In this document: positions 24,797 to 38,487 of the stretch, piece after piece
How positions within the stretch are numbered: the stretch's first letter is position 1
Layout: each line of letters begins with the position of its first letter
Source of the DNA: Elephas maximus indicus
Lineage: Eukaryota > Chordata > Mammalia > Proboscidea > Elephantidae
Direction: 5' to 3'
Assembly: GCF_024166365.1 (NCBI RefSeq)
Contig: NC_064819.1
Coordinates: forward strand, 206,485,293-206,549,292
DNA length: 64,000 bases
The notes under the pieces: generated by a model
What the model was told of the DNA's origin: nothing
Databases searched by the model: none
What the model saw: the letters and a program-made list of their open reading frames with translations, nothing else
Position numbers and translations under genes: made by a program

Positions 24797-25729
24797 ACAG
24801 TATTTTGATCGTAACTCCCTAATGAGATGTATTTGATAAACATAAATAATTGCAAAGAAATTTTAAACTACATTCAGAAAAATCAGTATTGTTATTTGAA
24901 ACTCTTATATGCATATTGTAGGATAAAGTGTATCAGTTATTATGTTGTTAGAGGCCAAAAGTTTTAATGGAAGAGAAAAGATATAAGAATAAAATCAAAG
25001 AAGTAGAAACAATCTCAAAATTGAATGGGAATTATTCATATAAACTTGTAATTTATTTTTCTCTTTCTAAAAAAAAAACTACATACTTCCTAGCTCTTTC
25101 CACTGTAAAGACCTAAAAGCAATGATGTTTGAATAGCAGTGAGTACCCCTAGTGCCTAGATTATGGTGCCTAAATACTAGCCCACTAAAAGGAACATATA
25201 GGAACATGTATATTTGGAGAAATAGTTGCTTCCAGGGTTTGGCAGGAAATATACAAGGTAAATCCTAGATATCTTGGTCAGAAAGCAAGAAAGTTACGAA
25301 GGACCACTGGAGTCATGTCAAAAGTTTAGAAGAGACAACTTGAAGGGGCTCTCATTGGCCAAAGGTGGGAGAATTTGAACGTCAAAAAGAATAACAGCAA
25401 TGAATTGAAATACTATATACAACCATGCGCATGTGTACACATTTATATTTTCATTCATTACGTGGAGTTATAATGATTAAAAATAATGTGGTCACCATAA
25501 AGTTTACTAGGACAACCAACTCATTATTCTGAAAGTTGATAAAGACTCAGAATTTATCCTACCTTTCCTTTATTTATATTGGAAATCAAATAGTTTGTAA
25601 GAAAAATTCTTTGTACAAGAATTCCAGCTAATAAATGCGGAAAGAATGACAGAAAGTCAGTGGTTAGTAACCCCTAATGAAATAATGACTCTAGGCAGGG
25701 CTTGTCAGTGAATGCTAAAATTTAAGATT

Positions 25730-25945
25730 GATACATACCTGGCACAAATCGCTAAGTGCTCGACTGCCATCTGAAAGATCGGTGGTTTGAACCCACCCAG
25801 AGGTGTCTTGGAAGACAAGCCTGGCAATCTGTTTTTGAAAGGTAACAGTCTTGAAAACCCTGTGGAGCAGTTCTACTCTACATACTTTCGGTCACTGTGA
25901 ATTGGTATCAACTAGACAGCATCTATCAGCAACAATAAAAACATC
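25730..25945 (+). mobile_element. AfroSINE (longer body), diverged
   Basis: cgctaagtgctcgactgcca head, aagcctggcaatctgttttt body and a ggtcactgtgaattggtatc tail. Confidence 0.88.
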
Positions 25946-26014
25946 TTCTAAACAATCTTAAAAAAAAAAATAATCTTAGGATTACTAAAAATAGGTTAGC
26001 CAGAAATTATACAC

Positions 26015-28624
26015 TTCCTGATACAATAGGCCATCATCATCAAAAAGAACATTTCAAGATCTATTCTGAAGTACAATGCTGTCAGTGATAGGATAATATC
26101 CATACATCTGCAAGGAAGACCAGTTAATATGACTGTTATTCAAACTCACGCACTAACCACTAAGGCCAAAGATGAAGAAATTGAAGATTTTTACCAACTT
26201 CAACAGTCTGAAATTGATTGAACGTACAATCAGGATGCATTGATAATTACTGGTAATTGGAATGCGAAAGCTGGAAACGAAGGTTTGGTAGGTGGAAAAT
26301 GTGGCCTTGGCAATAGAAATGATGCCAGAGATCACATGATAGAATTTTGCAAGACCAATGACTTCGTCGTTTCAAATACCTTTTTTCAACAACATAAATA
26401 GCAACTATACACGTGGACCTAGCCCAATGGAATACACAGGAATCAAATTAGCTACACCTGTGGAAAGATACGATGGAAAAGCTCAATATCATCAGTCAGA
26501 ACAAGGCCAGGGACCAAATGCAGAACATACCATCAGTTGCTCATATGCAAGTTCAAGGTGAAACTGAAGAAAATTAGAACAAGTCCACAAGAACCAAAGT
26601 ACAACCTTGAGTGCATCCCACCTGAATGTAGAGACCATCTCAAGAATAGAGTTGATGTGTTGAGCACAAAGGATTGAAGACCAGACAGGTTGTGGAATGA
26701 CATCAAGGATATCATACATGAAGAAAGCTGGAGGTCATTAAAAAGACAAGAAAGAAAGAAAAGACCAAAATGGATGTCAGAAGAGACTCTGAATCTTGCT
26801 GTTGAGTATCAAGTAGCTAAAGTAAAAGGAAGAAATAATGAAGAGCTGAACAGAGATTTAAAAGGGCGGCTCAAGAAGACAAAGTAAAGTATTATAATGA
26901 CATGTGCAAAGACCTGGAGACAGAAAACCAAAAGGGAAGAACACATGTGGCATTTCTCAGGCTGAAAAAACTGAAGAAAAAATTCAACCCTTGAGATGCA
27001 ATGCTGAAAGATTCTATGGTGAAAATATTAAACAATGCAGGAAACATCAAAAGAAGATGGAAGGAATACACAGTCATTATACTAAAAAGAATTGGTCAGT
27101 GTTCAACCATTTCAGGAGGTAGCATATGATCAGGAACCGATGGTATTGAAGGAAGAAGTCCAAGCTGCACTGAAGGCATTGGCGAAAAACAAGGCTCTAG
27201 GGATTGACGAATACCAAATGAGGTATTTCAGCAAACAGATGCAGCACTGGAAGTGTTCATTCGTCTATGCCAAGAAATTTGGAAGACAGCTTCCTGGCCA
27301 ACTGACTGGAAGAGATCCATATTTATGCCTATTCCCAAGAAAGGTTATCCAACTGAAGGCGGAAGTTATCAAACAATATACACAAGTAAAAGTTTGCTGA
27401 AGATCATTCCAAAGTGGCTGCTGCAGTATATTGACAGGAATTACCAGAAATTCAAGCTGGATTCAGAAGAGGACGTGGAACCAGGGATATCACAGCTGAT
27501 GTTAGATGGATCCTGGCTGAAAGCAGAGAATACCAGAAAGATGTTTACCTGTGTTTTATTGACTATACAAAGGCATTCGACTATGTGGATCATAATAAAT
27601 TATGGATAACATTGTGAAAAATGGGAATTCCAGAACACTTATTTGTGCTTGTGAGGAACTTGTGCATAGATCAAGAGGCAGTCATTCAAACAGAACAAGG
27701 AGATACTGCATGGTTTAAAGTTAGGAAAGGTGTGTGTCCAGGTTGTAGCCTTTCATACCTATTCATTCTATATGCCGAGCAAATAATCTAAGAAGCTGGA
27801 CTGTAGTATGAAGAACAGGCATCAGGATTGGAGGAAGACTCGTTAACAGCCTGTATTATGTAGATGACACAGCCTTGCTTGCTGAAAGTGAAGAGGACTT
27901 GAAGCACTTACTGATGAAGATCAAATAAAGAGCCTTCTGTATGGATTACTCCTCAACATAAAACCAAAATCCTCACAACTGGACCTATAAGCAACATCAT
28001 GATAAATGGAGAAGATTGTAGTTGTCAAGGATTTCATTTTACTTGGATCCACAATCAACACCCATGGAAGCAGCAGTCAAGAAATCAAAAGATGTACTGC
28101 ATTGGGCAAATATGCTGCAAAAGACCTTGTAAAGTGTTAAAATGGAAACATGCCACCTTGAAGTCTAAGATGGGCCTGATCCAAGCATGGTATTTTCAGT
28201 CACCTCATATGCATGCGAAAGCTGGACAATGCATAAGGAAGACTGAAGAAGAATTGATGCCTTTGACTTGTGGTGTTGGTGAAGAATATTGAGTATACCA
28301 TGGACTGACAAAAGGACAAACAAATCTGCCTTGGAAGAAATACAACCAGAATGCTGCTTAGAAGCAAGAATAGCGAGACTACATTGGACATGTTATCAGG
28401 ACGGATCAGTCCCTGGAGAAGGACATCTTGGTAAAGGTAGAAAAAAAATCAGTGAAAAAGAGGAAGACCCTCAACAAGATGGATTGACCCAGTGGCTGCG
28501 CCAGTGGGCTTAAGCATAGCAACATTGTAAAGATGGCATAGGACCAGGCATTATTTTGTTCTGTTGTACATGGGGTCGCTATCAGTCAGAGTCTACTCTG
28601 TGGCTCCTAACAACAACAACAACA
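26015..28624 (+). mobile_element. RTE-class LINE, near-full copy
   Basis: A long non-LTR element of the RTE (BovB-like) class. The endonuclease part reads DALIITGNWNAKAGNEG-like near 26235-26290. The reverse transcriptase follows (KKGYPTEGG region near 27340, a YYVDDTA catalytic box near 27858). The C-terminal part and a short 3'UTR end in (AAC)n at 28624. Many frameshifts and stops make it dead. The 5' boundary is approximate. Its final about 70 bases match the tail of AfroSINEs, the basis for RTE-driven SINE mobilisation. Confidence 0.85.
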
Positions 28625-28627
28625 CGA

Positions 28628-28785
28628 TAGGGAAGCTTTGGTGGGGCAGTGGTTAAGCATTTGGCTGCTAACCAAAAGATTGTCAATTCGAATCCATCAG
28701 CTGCTCCTTGGTCAACCCTATGGGGCAGCTCTACTCTCTTCTATAGGGCCACTATGAGTCAGAATTAACTGGACAGCAATGGGTA
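28628..28785 (+). mobile_element. AfroSINE directly after an RTE 3' end
   Basis: The head begins three bases after the (AAC)n tail of the RTE copy at 26015-28624. Complete short form ending agaattaactggacagcaat. Confidence 0.94.
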
Positions 28786-28859
28786 ATAAAAAAAAAATTT
28801 TTTTTAATACAATAGGAGGCTTAAAAAAAAAAACTGAACTAAATCTAATCAAGTCTCTA

Positions 28860-29450
28860 GATCTAACTTCCAATTTACAGAAAATAGAGAGGGTTGAGGA
28901 AAAAGTTCACCACCACCATCAGGAAACAATGAAGCAGATCCAGAATATAGAATACGGGACTAATAACTTGGTTTCTTCAAGAAATAATTGATGGGAAAGG
29001 GTGGGGGGAGGGTAGTAAGGGGACAGAAGGGAAAAGTGGAGGGGTAGGGAGGGAGGGACTGTTTTAGGTTAGAAGAGGGTTGAGAGAAATAACAGCTAAA
29101 TGTAAAAATGAGGATCTTGCTTGGATTCTGATACAAGTAAACCAACTGTAAAAAAGACATTTTTGACACAATCACGAAAATATCAATATGGTCCGAATAG
29201 TAGATGATACTAATTGTTAATCTTGTTAGGTGTGAAGTAGCCTTGTTCTTACGTTAAAAAAAAAAAAAAAAAGGTTTTATCTGTTAGAGATGCTAAAGTA
29301 TTTATGAGTGAAATGTCCTGCAGGGGGCAGATGAAACAAGATGGGCAAAATGCTGATAATTATTAAAAGTGTGTGATAGGTACATAGAGATTTATTATAC
29401 TGTCCTCTCTACTTTTATGCACTTAAAAAATTTCCATAATGAAGAAATTT
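28860..29450 (+). mobile_element. Ancient L1M-like 3' end
   Basis: The purine-rich G-tract (28990-29060) is followed by motifs seen in old mammalian LINE 3' ends (gacatttttgacacaatcac, ttgttaatcttgttaggtgt, tttattatactgtcctctct and tttccataat). It is diverged and lacks coding frames. The exact subfamily is not resolved. Confidence 0.5.
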
Positions 29451-29999
29451 TTAAATGTTTTAAGTTTCACTTTAAAAGAAATACATAGCCCTTTCTAATC
29501 TCTCAGTAATTAAAACTAAAGTGTCCCTTTCCTTTTTATTGATACAGGTAAGTATGAAAATTCTGGATACAGTTTTTATTTGATGATTTTTAATTAAATA
29601 GGCAAACTTAAAAAGGGCAATCCTTTACAGCAGATTAAAAACAAGCTCTTTGGGAATTGGTTTCAGTAATAAAAAATTTGTCCTCATACTATGGCTTTGA
29701 GGAGGTTCACATTTCATAAAGCAGCACAAAATACTGCTCAGTGTTTTTTTTTTTTTTGTCCTTTTTCCATTTTCCCTATTAATTTTCTTCATTACTGCCA
29801 GCAGTCATTTCAGAAGATAGGCCTTTAGAGAGCTCTGCTTGTAAAGCATATTTTTTTCTTTTTTATATTTAATCTGACCATTTGCCGTGTTCACTATTTA
29901 AGTGGGAGTGAAGGGGGAAGCTGGGAATAGGGAAGAGATAGAAAAGTAGACTAATATGAGATGTGCTTTCTGTTCAGACTTGTTTTTTTGTTCCTTTAT

Positions 30000-30285
30000 T
30001 CATTCTTTCATTCATTTCAAAGATACTTATCTATTACCTCTACTGTAACAGGTTTGATTTTTTTGGTTTACTGTGTGTGTTGTCCTTCACTTGGCTGAGA
30101 AGATGAGCAAGTCAGACATGGTCCTTGCCCTTCTGGAGTCCTGGCCCAAGCGCTGGGGAGAGGGGCTTTAGGCTGGTTATCTAATTTATAATTTGATAAG
30201 TACTGTGAATATACAGAGTGCTACAAGGGAGGAAAATCTTGTCTGGGGAAGGGGCAGAGAGGGCATCCTTGAATCTTTTGAAACC
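30000..30285 (+). repeat. L2 LINE fossil (interrupted)
   Basis: ttcattctttcattcatttc then catggtccttgcccttctgg are characteristic L2 3' motifs. It continues after the AfroSINE at about 30493-30620. Confidence 0.65.
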
Positions 30286-30492
30286 AAAAACCCGTTGCTG
30301 TTGTGTCGATTTTGATTCATGGCGACTCCGTACATTATAAAGTAGAATTGTGTTCCGTGAGGTTTTCTTGGCTGTAATCTTTATGGAAGCCGATCTCCAG
30401 GTGTTTCCTTCCATGGTGCTACTGGGTGGGTTTGAACCACCCACCTTTTGGTTAGTAGCCGAGAGCAAACCATTTGTGCCACCCAGGGACCT
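30286..30492 (-). mobile_element. AfroSINE (longer body)
   Basis: Antisense: aacccgttgctgttgtgtcg tail, ggaagccgatctccaggtgt body and tgccacccagggacctt head. Confidence 0.93.
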
Positions 30493-30937
30493 TAGATGGA
30501 AAAGTGTAAAGAGGAATAGTGTTAGACGAAAAGGAAAGTGCACGCTTGAAGGGCAAGGGTTGCGGCAGTGTGCCTGGAGTAGTCATGGTTTTGGTTATTA
30601 TGCTATGATTAGTGGAAAGACATGAAGGTTTTATAAAATTTATTATGAAATATTTCATGCATATAAAACCTATGTGAGATGTAAAAATAATATAATGAAT
30701 GCTTGCATATTCACCATCTAACTTAAGGAATAAAACATTACCTATATTGTTCCTTCTAGACCCTGGATATCCCTTTCCGATGTCCCTGGTTACCTTTTTC
30801 TTCAAACATGACAGACAAGCTTGTTCCCAGCTTCAGAATCTTTCCTTGTAATTCTCTCTACCTGAAAGTCTTTCCTCTCAAATCTGCAGAGTTCTCTCTT
30901 GAAGGTATTCAGAGAGAACTGTCTGTTATCATTTTCT

Positions 30938-30995
30938 GGTCCCCGTACTATACGGTCCCTATGAGTTGGAATCAACTTGACAGCACAGGATTTTT
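30938..30995 (+). mobile_element. AfroSINE 3' fragment
   Basis: Only the tail remains: ggtccctatgagttggaatc then aacttgacagcacagg. Confidence 0.75.
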
Positions 30996-31539
30996 TACTT
31001 TGCCTTTTTTTTTGTAGTTACTTGTTTTGAGATTATACATTTTTAAATTTATAGCCTTTTTCTCCTACTAGAATATAAAATCCTTGATGGCTAAGATTTC
31101 ATCCCTTGTCTAACATAATATCCCCTCGTGCCTTGCAAATAGTAGGTTCTTGATAAGTCTTTTTTGCATGTATGAATGAATTAACTTGAAGTGGGATAAT
31201 GGAACCCATTCATTCCTTTTGTGCTGTCACCAGACATGTTTCTAGCTGTGGGCTCTTTTCAGAACTTGAGGTTAATTCTGAAGCCCTGTTGCTGCTAGAC
31301 GTTTCCACTTGGCTGTCTTGCTGTAGCCTCAAACTCAGTATGTCTAAAATTATACATTATCTTCCTTTCTCAGTTTTGTTAATGCCAGCGTCACTGACAG
31401 TCCTCAGGCACAAAACCTTGTGGTTATCTTGCAGTATTTATTATTCATAATCTCTAGGGTGGCTCTATATCCCTGTTTATGCCTTCTTGGGAAGTTTCTG
31501 GTCACTGTTTTCACCTCTGCTTTCTGCCTGTTGACATTT

Positions 31540-31895
31540 ATTTTTCCTTTTTTTTAAGCTGTACTTTAGATGAAGGTTTACAGAGCAAACTGGCTTCTCA
31601 TTAACCAATATACATACTGTTTTGTGACGTTGGTTGCCAGCCCCATGTCATGTCAACACTCTCCCCTTCTCGACCTTAGGTTCCCCGTTACCAGCTTTCC
31701 TGTCCCCTCCTGCCTTCTTGTCCTTGCTTTTGGGCTGGTGTGTCCATTTAGTCTTGTTTCATTTTATGTGTCTGTCTAATGTTTGGCTGAAGGGTGAACC
31801 TCAGGCGTGACTTCGTTACTGAGCTAAAAGAATGCCCAGGGGCCATACTCTCGGGGTTTCTCCAGTCTCTTTCAGGCCAGTAAGTCTGGTCTCTC

Positions 31896-31931
<36 letters not shown>

Positions 31932-32206
31932 TTGGCATTTTGTTCTACATTTTTCTTCAGCTCTGTCTGGGACCCTCTATCATGATCTCTGTCAGAGCAG
32001 TTGGAGGTGGCCGGGCACCATCTAGTTGTGCTGGATTCAGTCTGATGGAGGCTGTGGTAGTTGTGTCCATTAGTCTAATTCGACTACTTTTTCCCTTGTA
32101 TCTTTGGTTTTCTTCATTATCCCTTGCTCCAGATGGGGTGAGACCAGTGGGGTATCTTAGATGGCCACTCCAAGCTTTTAAGACCCCAGACGCTACTCGT
32201 CAAAGT
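31540..32206 (-). mobile_element. 5'-truncated L1 3'UTR fragment with TG microsatellite
   Basis: Antisense L1 3'UTR is flanked by the perfect 12-base repeat ctgttgacattt (31528-31539 and 32207-32218). A (TG)n tract of about 16 units has grown inside it (31894-31929). Confidence 0.88.
31894..31929. repeat. (TG)n microsatellite
   Basis: About 16 uninterrupted tg units inside an L1 3'UTR fragment. Likely to vary in length. Confidence 0.95.
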
Positions 32207-32261
32207 CTGTTGACATTTTAATCACCTCTTGAGGCCCTACTTGAATCTTCTCCTTTGAGCT

Positions 32262-33255
32262 GATGACTTGGAGAATCTTTTTATGTGCTTATTGGCTATT
32301 TGTATATTTTCTTTGCTTAACTATCTATTCAAGTCCTTTGCCCATTTTTTGGTTGGGCTGTTTGTCTTTTTGTTGTTTAGTTGTAGGAGTTCTTTATATA
32401 TTTCTGATAATAAGCCCTTATCAGATGGTTACCAAATATTTTCTCCCATTTTGTAGGTTTTATCTTCACTTTGCTGATAAAGTTCTTTGATAAAAGTTTT
32501 AATTTGGATGAAATCCAGTTTATCTATTTTTGTCTTGTGTTGATTATGCTTTTGGTGTCATATATAATAGTCCTTTGTTAAAAACCAGGCCCAAAGATTA
32601 CCCTTAGGCTTTGTTCTAAGAAATTTATGGTTTTAGTTTTTACACTTAGGCCCTTAATCCATTTTGAGTTAATTTTCATATATCGTGTGAGGTTTGGGTC
32701 CAGCTTCTTTCTTTTACATGTGGAGATCCAGTTGTTATCAGCACTATTTATTGGAGAGACTCTTTTTTCTCGGTGAAATGGACTTAGCACCCTTGTTGAA
32801 AATGAGTTGACTGTAAATGCGTGGGTTTATTTCTGGATTCTGTTCTATTCGTGTTGTATGTCTATCATTATACCAATACCAGGCTTTTTGATTACTTTAG
32901 CTTTGTGGTATGTTTTGAAATCAGGAAGAGTGAGTCTTCTTTCTTCGTTCTTCTTTTTCAAGATTGCTGTGGCTGTTTTGGACCCCTTGTCATTCCATAT
33001 CAACTTAAGGATTGGCTTTTCCATTTCTTCAAAAAAGACTGTTGAAATTTATTGGGATTGCATTGAATCTAGAGGTTGCTTTGGGTAGTATTTACAGCTT
33101 AACAATACTAATCTTCCAATCTATGAACGTGAAATGTCTTCCCATTTATTTAGGTCTTCTTTAATTTCTTTCAGCAATGTTTTACAATTTTCAGTATACG
33201 GATCTTTTACATCCATGGTCAGACTTATTCCTAGGTATGTTATTCTTTCAGGAAC
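32262..33255 (-). mobile_element. Ancient L1 (L1M-type) ORF2 fragment
   Basis: Antisense ORF2 sequence is clearly L1-related (the equivalents of the HNWISIC and GIPKSR-type blocks). It is much more diverged than the lineage L1s and lacks intact frames longer than about 90 residues. It abuts the younger L1 fragment at 31540-32206. Confidence 0.75.
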
Positions 33256-33711
33256 TTAGCCTGATCACTTTAATTACTCTTAAATACAGTAAAATACAGA
33301 AAAAACTTACTGATTGAGTTTCTGCATTTTCTTCCTTATTATTCTATTTTTAACCTCACCACCATGTGTGTCCTATGCTTAGTTCTGTCCTAGGGTCCTA
33401 ATGCTTGCTACTTTGCTGTGTGATACATAAGACTGCTGGTAGCATCACTGCCATCAACATCATTTTCTTACCTCCTGTCTTTTGTTTTCATTGGGGCTGG
33501 GTTCTCTCTGAGACTATGGAGGCTCACACAGTTTTAAAAGAAATGAGAAGGCATAGATTTTGACTCTTACATCACATTGGAAGTGTGTTAACGCAGTGGA
33601 AGCTGAGCTGTATAATGTTATTTTTTATTTCTATTTGTTCAGTTATCTTCTAAAATTTAAACAGTCGCTCTCTATAGCTACTTAGCAGTAATGTAGGTTG
33701 TGAAAATAAAT

Positions 33712-34182
33712 TTTTGTTGTTGTTAGTTGCCATCAAGCTGGCTTTGGCTCATGGTGACCCATGTGTCACAGAATGAAACGTTGCCTGGTCCTGTGCCATC
33801 TTTATGATTGTTGGTGTCTTTGAGTCCATTGTTGCAGCCATTGCATCATTCCATCTCATTGAGGGTTTCCCTTGCCTCCATTGGCCCTCCACTTGAGCAA
33901 ACTTGATGTCCTTCTCCAGCGATCAGTCCCTCCTAGTGATGCGCCCAAAGTAAGTGAGTCAAAGTCTCAGACAATATTCTGCGATCCCTAGGGTTTTCAT
34001 TGGCTAATTTTTGAATGTAGATCACCAGGCCTTTCTTTCTAGTCTGTCTTAGTCTGAAAGCTCCACTGAAACCTGTCCACCATGGGTGACCCTGCTGGTA
34101 TTTGAAATACCAGCGTGACATAGCATCTAGCATCATAGCAACACATAAGCCACCGCAGTGCAGACTGACAGATGGGTGGTGG
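33712..34182 (-). mobile_element. AfroSINE head with an extended RTE tail (chimera)
   Basis: On -, the tRNA-related head and body (34182 down to about 33975) match the long-form SINE. The tail (about 33970 down to 33712) is about 260 bases of RTE 3' sequence, including aggagggatcgctggagaag and caatggctgcaacaatggac homologues, ending in (AAC)n. Other copies carry only about 70-100 bases of RTE tail. It may be a subfamily or a template-switch product. Confidence 0.8.
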
Positions 34183-34184
34183 GA

Positions 34185-34649
34185 AGATAAATTATGCTGG
34201 TTAAAACCAGCATTTATTGTGTGCCTGTTACATTGCGATGAGTAGAGAGGCTTACAAGATGGTCTTACTCATGAGTACTCTCCATAATCTAGCAGTGTGA
34301 CAGTTATTTCACATTAATTTTAATAAAATATGGTAAGCACTAAATTAGACATTGGTCAAAGATGTTTTGGAGTGCACTGATAGAAGCATCTTACTCTTTG
34401 AGGGGGTGTCCAGGGAGGCTTATTTCATAAAGGGGTTATTGGGTCTAGGTCTTGAAGGATGAGCAGGAGTTCGCCAAGTGAACAGGTGTATTAAGTTCTT
34501 GGATGTAGATAATTCTTGAAAGCAAAATGCAATCAGTCTGGGCCAACATGTAGCTCCAGCAAAGGGAGAGACCAGCAAGGACAAGGCTTTGTTTCCTGAT
34601 ACTGGGGTCCAAAGTCTCTGTGAAGTCCCAAGACAGCAGTGCCCCCAAG
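34185..34649 (+). repeat. L2 LINE fossil
   Basis: tttattgtgtgcctgttaca, tactctccataatctagcag and gtccagggaggcttatttca are L2-like 3' motifs. Diverged, no frame. Confidence 0.65.
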
Positions 34650-34871
34650 CAGCATGCTGTAGCATAGCGATTAAGAGTGGTTTCTGCAATTAGGCTATTT
34701 AGGTTCAAATTTCTGTAACTTACTAGCTCTGGAAACTTGGACAAGTTACATAACTACTTGGAACCATGGCGTAGTATCTTCTTCATAGAAGCGAAGATTA
34801 AATGAGATAAAACATGTAAAGTATTGATAACAACATCTGGCACATAGTACTTGCTCAATAAAGGTTTGCTA
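34650..34871 (+). repeat. MIR SINE
   Basis: gtagcatagcgattaagagt head, tctgtaacttactagctctg core, catctggcacatagtacttg then ctcaataaaggtttgct. One of the best-preserved MIRs here. Confidence 0.9.
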
Positions 34872-34998
34872 AGGAGCCCTGGTGGTGCAGTGGTAAAGCA
34901 CTCGGCTGCTAACTGAAAGGCCAGTGGTTTGAACCCATTAGCTGCTCTGAGGGAGAGAGATGTGACAGTCTGTTTCTATAAAGATTACAGCCTTTTGT
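34872..34998 (+). mobile_element. AfroSINE, 3'-truncated
   Basis: ggagccctggtggtgcagtg head and the body up to aagattacagcc; the RTE-like tail is missing. It is unusual for a SINE to lose its 3' end, so a later deletion is likely. Confidence 0.88.
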
Positions 34999-35539
34999 AT
35001 AAAATGACAAAATGAAAAAAAATTTTCATGTGGTTCATTTGAAATGGTTCACTGAAAGCAGTGAGGCATAGATTAGAAAAGTAGCATAGCATAACTAAAG
35101 CTGTTTACCAAGAGATCTGAAAGGATCACCTGGTTTCTGTGAGCTTTTTCTAAGAAAGGCCAGATATGGATATTAGTTGAATTTTAATGCTTTCTGATAA
35201 ACATTGACTGGGAGCTTTTTTAGATGACTAACTTTCTAATCTGCTTTGACATTTCTTTGAGGTGCTGCAAACAGTGATTTGTTGGTAGGCTTAAAAATAT
35301 GTATAATTTGTTTTAGTGAGGAAGGTTTTGAAATATTCTGTAAGGAATAAGTCTGGAGGAATGAGCAAGATGGGCTTTGCATTTCTCAGACACCAGGTGG
35401 AGGTTTTTAGGACTTTATTTGATATTTCAACAAAATAAATTAGTTGTTCTAACTGGCTATCACTGTTATAAAGAGATAAAATGTAATATTGAACTTGATG
35501 CTCTTACACTTTCTCAATGGCACTTTAAAATGTTTTTAG

Positions 35540-36128
<589 letters not shown>

Positions 36129-36135
36129 TAGCAAA

Positions 36136-36192
36136 AGCCATAGGGTTGCTATGAGTCGGAATAGACTCAACGGCACTGGGTTTGGTTTTTGA
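36136..36192 (+). mobile_element. AfroSINE 3' fragment beside the exon 5 donor
   Basis: Only the last about 55 bases remain (gttgctatgagtcggaatag, then aacggcactgggtttggttt). The fragment starts about 24 bases after the PEX7 exon 5 donor. Confidence 0.88.
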
Positions 36193-36409
36193 CTTCTAAT
36201 GAATGGTGGCCTGCGTGCCCCAGTAGGTGGCGCTGTGTAGCTTAGCGTTGGAGAGAAAACAGGCCGACAATACTATTCCCTTTCTGTTTAGACTGTTTGA
36301 TTCTTACCAGCCTCTTGACAAGAATTAACTGAGGCCTGGATTACTTTTCAGTGATTCTAACAATTTGACTTAACATGTTCGTTTTTGTTGAGGTAAGAGA
36401 TAGGGGGCA

Positions 36410-36605
36410 AAGAGGAAACCAGGGCTTTGCCATTAGACTTTGAAACTGAATACCGTCCCTTGTTTTCACTAGTTGTGAGGCCTCAGGCAAGTATGAGCCT
36501 GAGTTTCCTCATCTGCAGGATGCAGTTAATAATGTTAACTCATGAGGTTGTTGTGCATATGAAATAACCATAAGCATATAATGTCTAGCACGTAGTTGAC
36601 TTCCT
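36410..36605 (+). repeat. MIR SINE
   Basis: gtgaggcctcaggcaagtat, gagtttcctcatctgcagga core and a taatgtctagcacgtagttg tail. Confidence 0.82.
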
Positions 36606-36891
36606 TCCCTTGATGTTCACTCTTTTTTTCAGGGTAGTCTCTTTAATTCATTGCCACTAAGCCATAGCATTTTTTTTTTTGGTTTTAAGCCATAGCAAGG
36701 ACTTTTTTTTTGGTATGATCTTTTGCGCAACAGTTTGCTTTTGATTCATGTCAGCAACTCTAAAGCAGAAACTCTAGTTTTTAGTGGAAGAAAATCGTTT
36801 TATAAAAATTTATAAATTTAATAATAATAATCTGATATAATAATAATATAAATTTAATAATTAAATTTTTAATAATTGTATTGTTTTACTA

Positions 36892-37075
36892 CGGTAAAAC
36901 CTGTAAAAGCAGAAGCCTGTGTAAGGCAGAAACCTGTTAGAGAAGGAAAACTCAAATATTTTCCACCAAAACGAGCGATAGAAAAAGGGTCAGATGGCAC
37001 CCTGTCAAAGGTAGAAAATTTGCAAGACCCAAAAACAAGGCAGTCCTTTTGAGTTCCAGCTTTCACAGGTTTCCC
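36892..37075 (+). mobile_element. Tc1/mariner-type MITE, copy 1
   Basis: 184 bases flanked by TA on both sides. Terminal inverted repeats: cggtaaaacctgtaaaagc at the left and gctttcacaggtttccc at the right. The gtgtaaggcagaaacctgtt segment matches copy 2 at 41403-41589. Non-coding, non-autonomous. Confidence 0.78.
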
Positions 37076-38487
37076 TAAATTTGCATAAAGATTTCCAAAT
37101 TTGGTTTGTTGGCTGATTAACAAATCATATAAGACCTGTACAGCCTAAATTATATATAAGTTGTAGAGAAACATTGTTCGTTCTCCCTGCAGCACCCCCG
37201 TTTAAAGCAGCATAGTCCACCTGCCAGCTGGTAATTTAAATAGATATCCAGTCTTCACTAGCACTGTAACTGCTCTCGCCTCTGCCCTTGGTGTTTTTCT
37301 TCTTCTCACACCCCTGAAGCTCTTTCCTCACCCATTAGTTTAGCTTTTCTTTCTACCAGTCTGGCCTGTCTCTCTTCTATTTTTCTGATGTTACTTGAAA
37401 AAATTTAATAACAGAGCCTTCCTTGACATTTGGAATTATAATTCATTCGCATGGTTAAGAATATGGAATATCAGGTCTAATGAGGAGTATTGTAATATTT
37501 GCCACACTGTGACTTTTCATAGTGTGAATTAGATAGAACACAACTATTTATGAATTGATAAATATGCTTTGTGTTAGACATCTCACAACTGGGTTTAAGT
37601 CCTACAAAATTGGGACCCAGTCTAGCTCTTTTCACTGGCTACAGAGCTGCTTTGCTTAAGTGGTTTTATCCTGATTTGTTTATTAGAACACAGGTTGCTA
37701 AGACTAACAATTAAAAGAATGTGTTAACACATGCCAATTAATCATAATATTTGTGGTGATTGACAAAGTAATATCACTATTTTTTGATTCTTTTATAACT
37801 TTTTAAAAATAAGTTTATAAGGAAAAAACAAATAGTATGTTAGATAATCCCTATCCTGGTCATGTACAGAATTTGGAAATTAAAAAAAAAAAAAAGAAAG
37901 AAACATGCCAAATAAAAAGGAAATGCCTCCCCACCGCACTACTTTCTGAGAAAACCACTGTTAACATTTTCTTTATTCCTCCAGAAAAATTCTTGTGCCT
38001 ATTCTAGAACATGTGGTACAAAAAATTAAAATATTTCTGGAGAATATTCTTGAGGAAAACAATATCCTCAAAAGCTATATTTGCTTAGTGATACTAGGTT
38101 TTATAATTATATGCTTAGAGCTCTAAATCCCTTTGTTGTTGAACTGCTACAGGAAAAATAACTTCGTGAGTCAGAAAATCTCCGGTCCCCAATTTCTTTT
38201 TTCTTCATTGAAAACATTGTTTTTAAAAAATCATTTTTGATTGTGGAGGTTTTTTAGGAGCTTCAGTCCAACATTACAGCTGAACTGACTGAATCATACC
38301 ATCACTTAGAAAGAAGGTGGTTCTTAGACTATAGTTTTGAATGAAATTGATGGAAGAGAACATTTTGTTGAATTATAGATTTAGATTTATGTAATTAAAA
38401 CAGGAAGTAGAGTGTTAACACATTTCTTTTACTTGATTTAGCACTGGTAAACACTTGGCTAAAGAAAGTTTTCTCAATACTAGTTTA

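Noticed and set aside
28611-28626. (AAC)n tract considered as a stand-alone microsatellite or small CRISPR-like array
   Set aside because: It is the standard 3' tail of RTE and AfroSINE elements. No CRISPR-type repeat-spacer pattern exists in the window.
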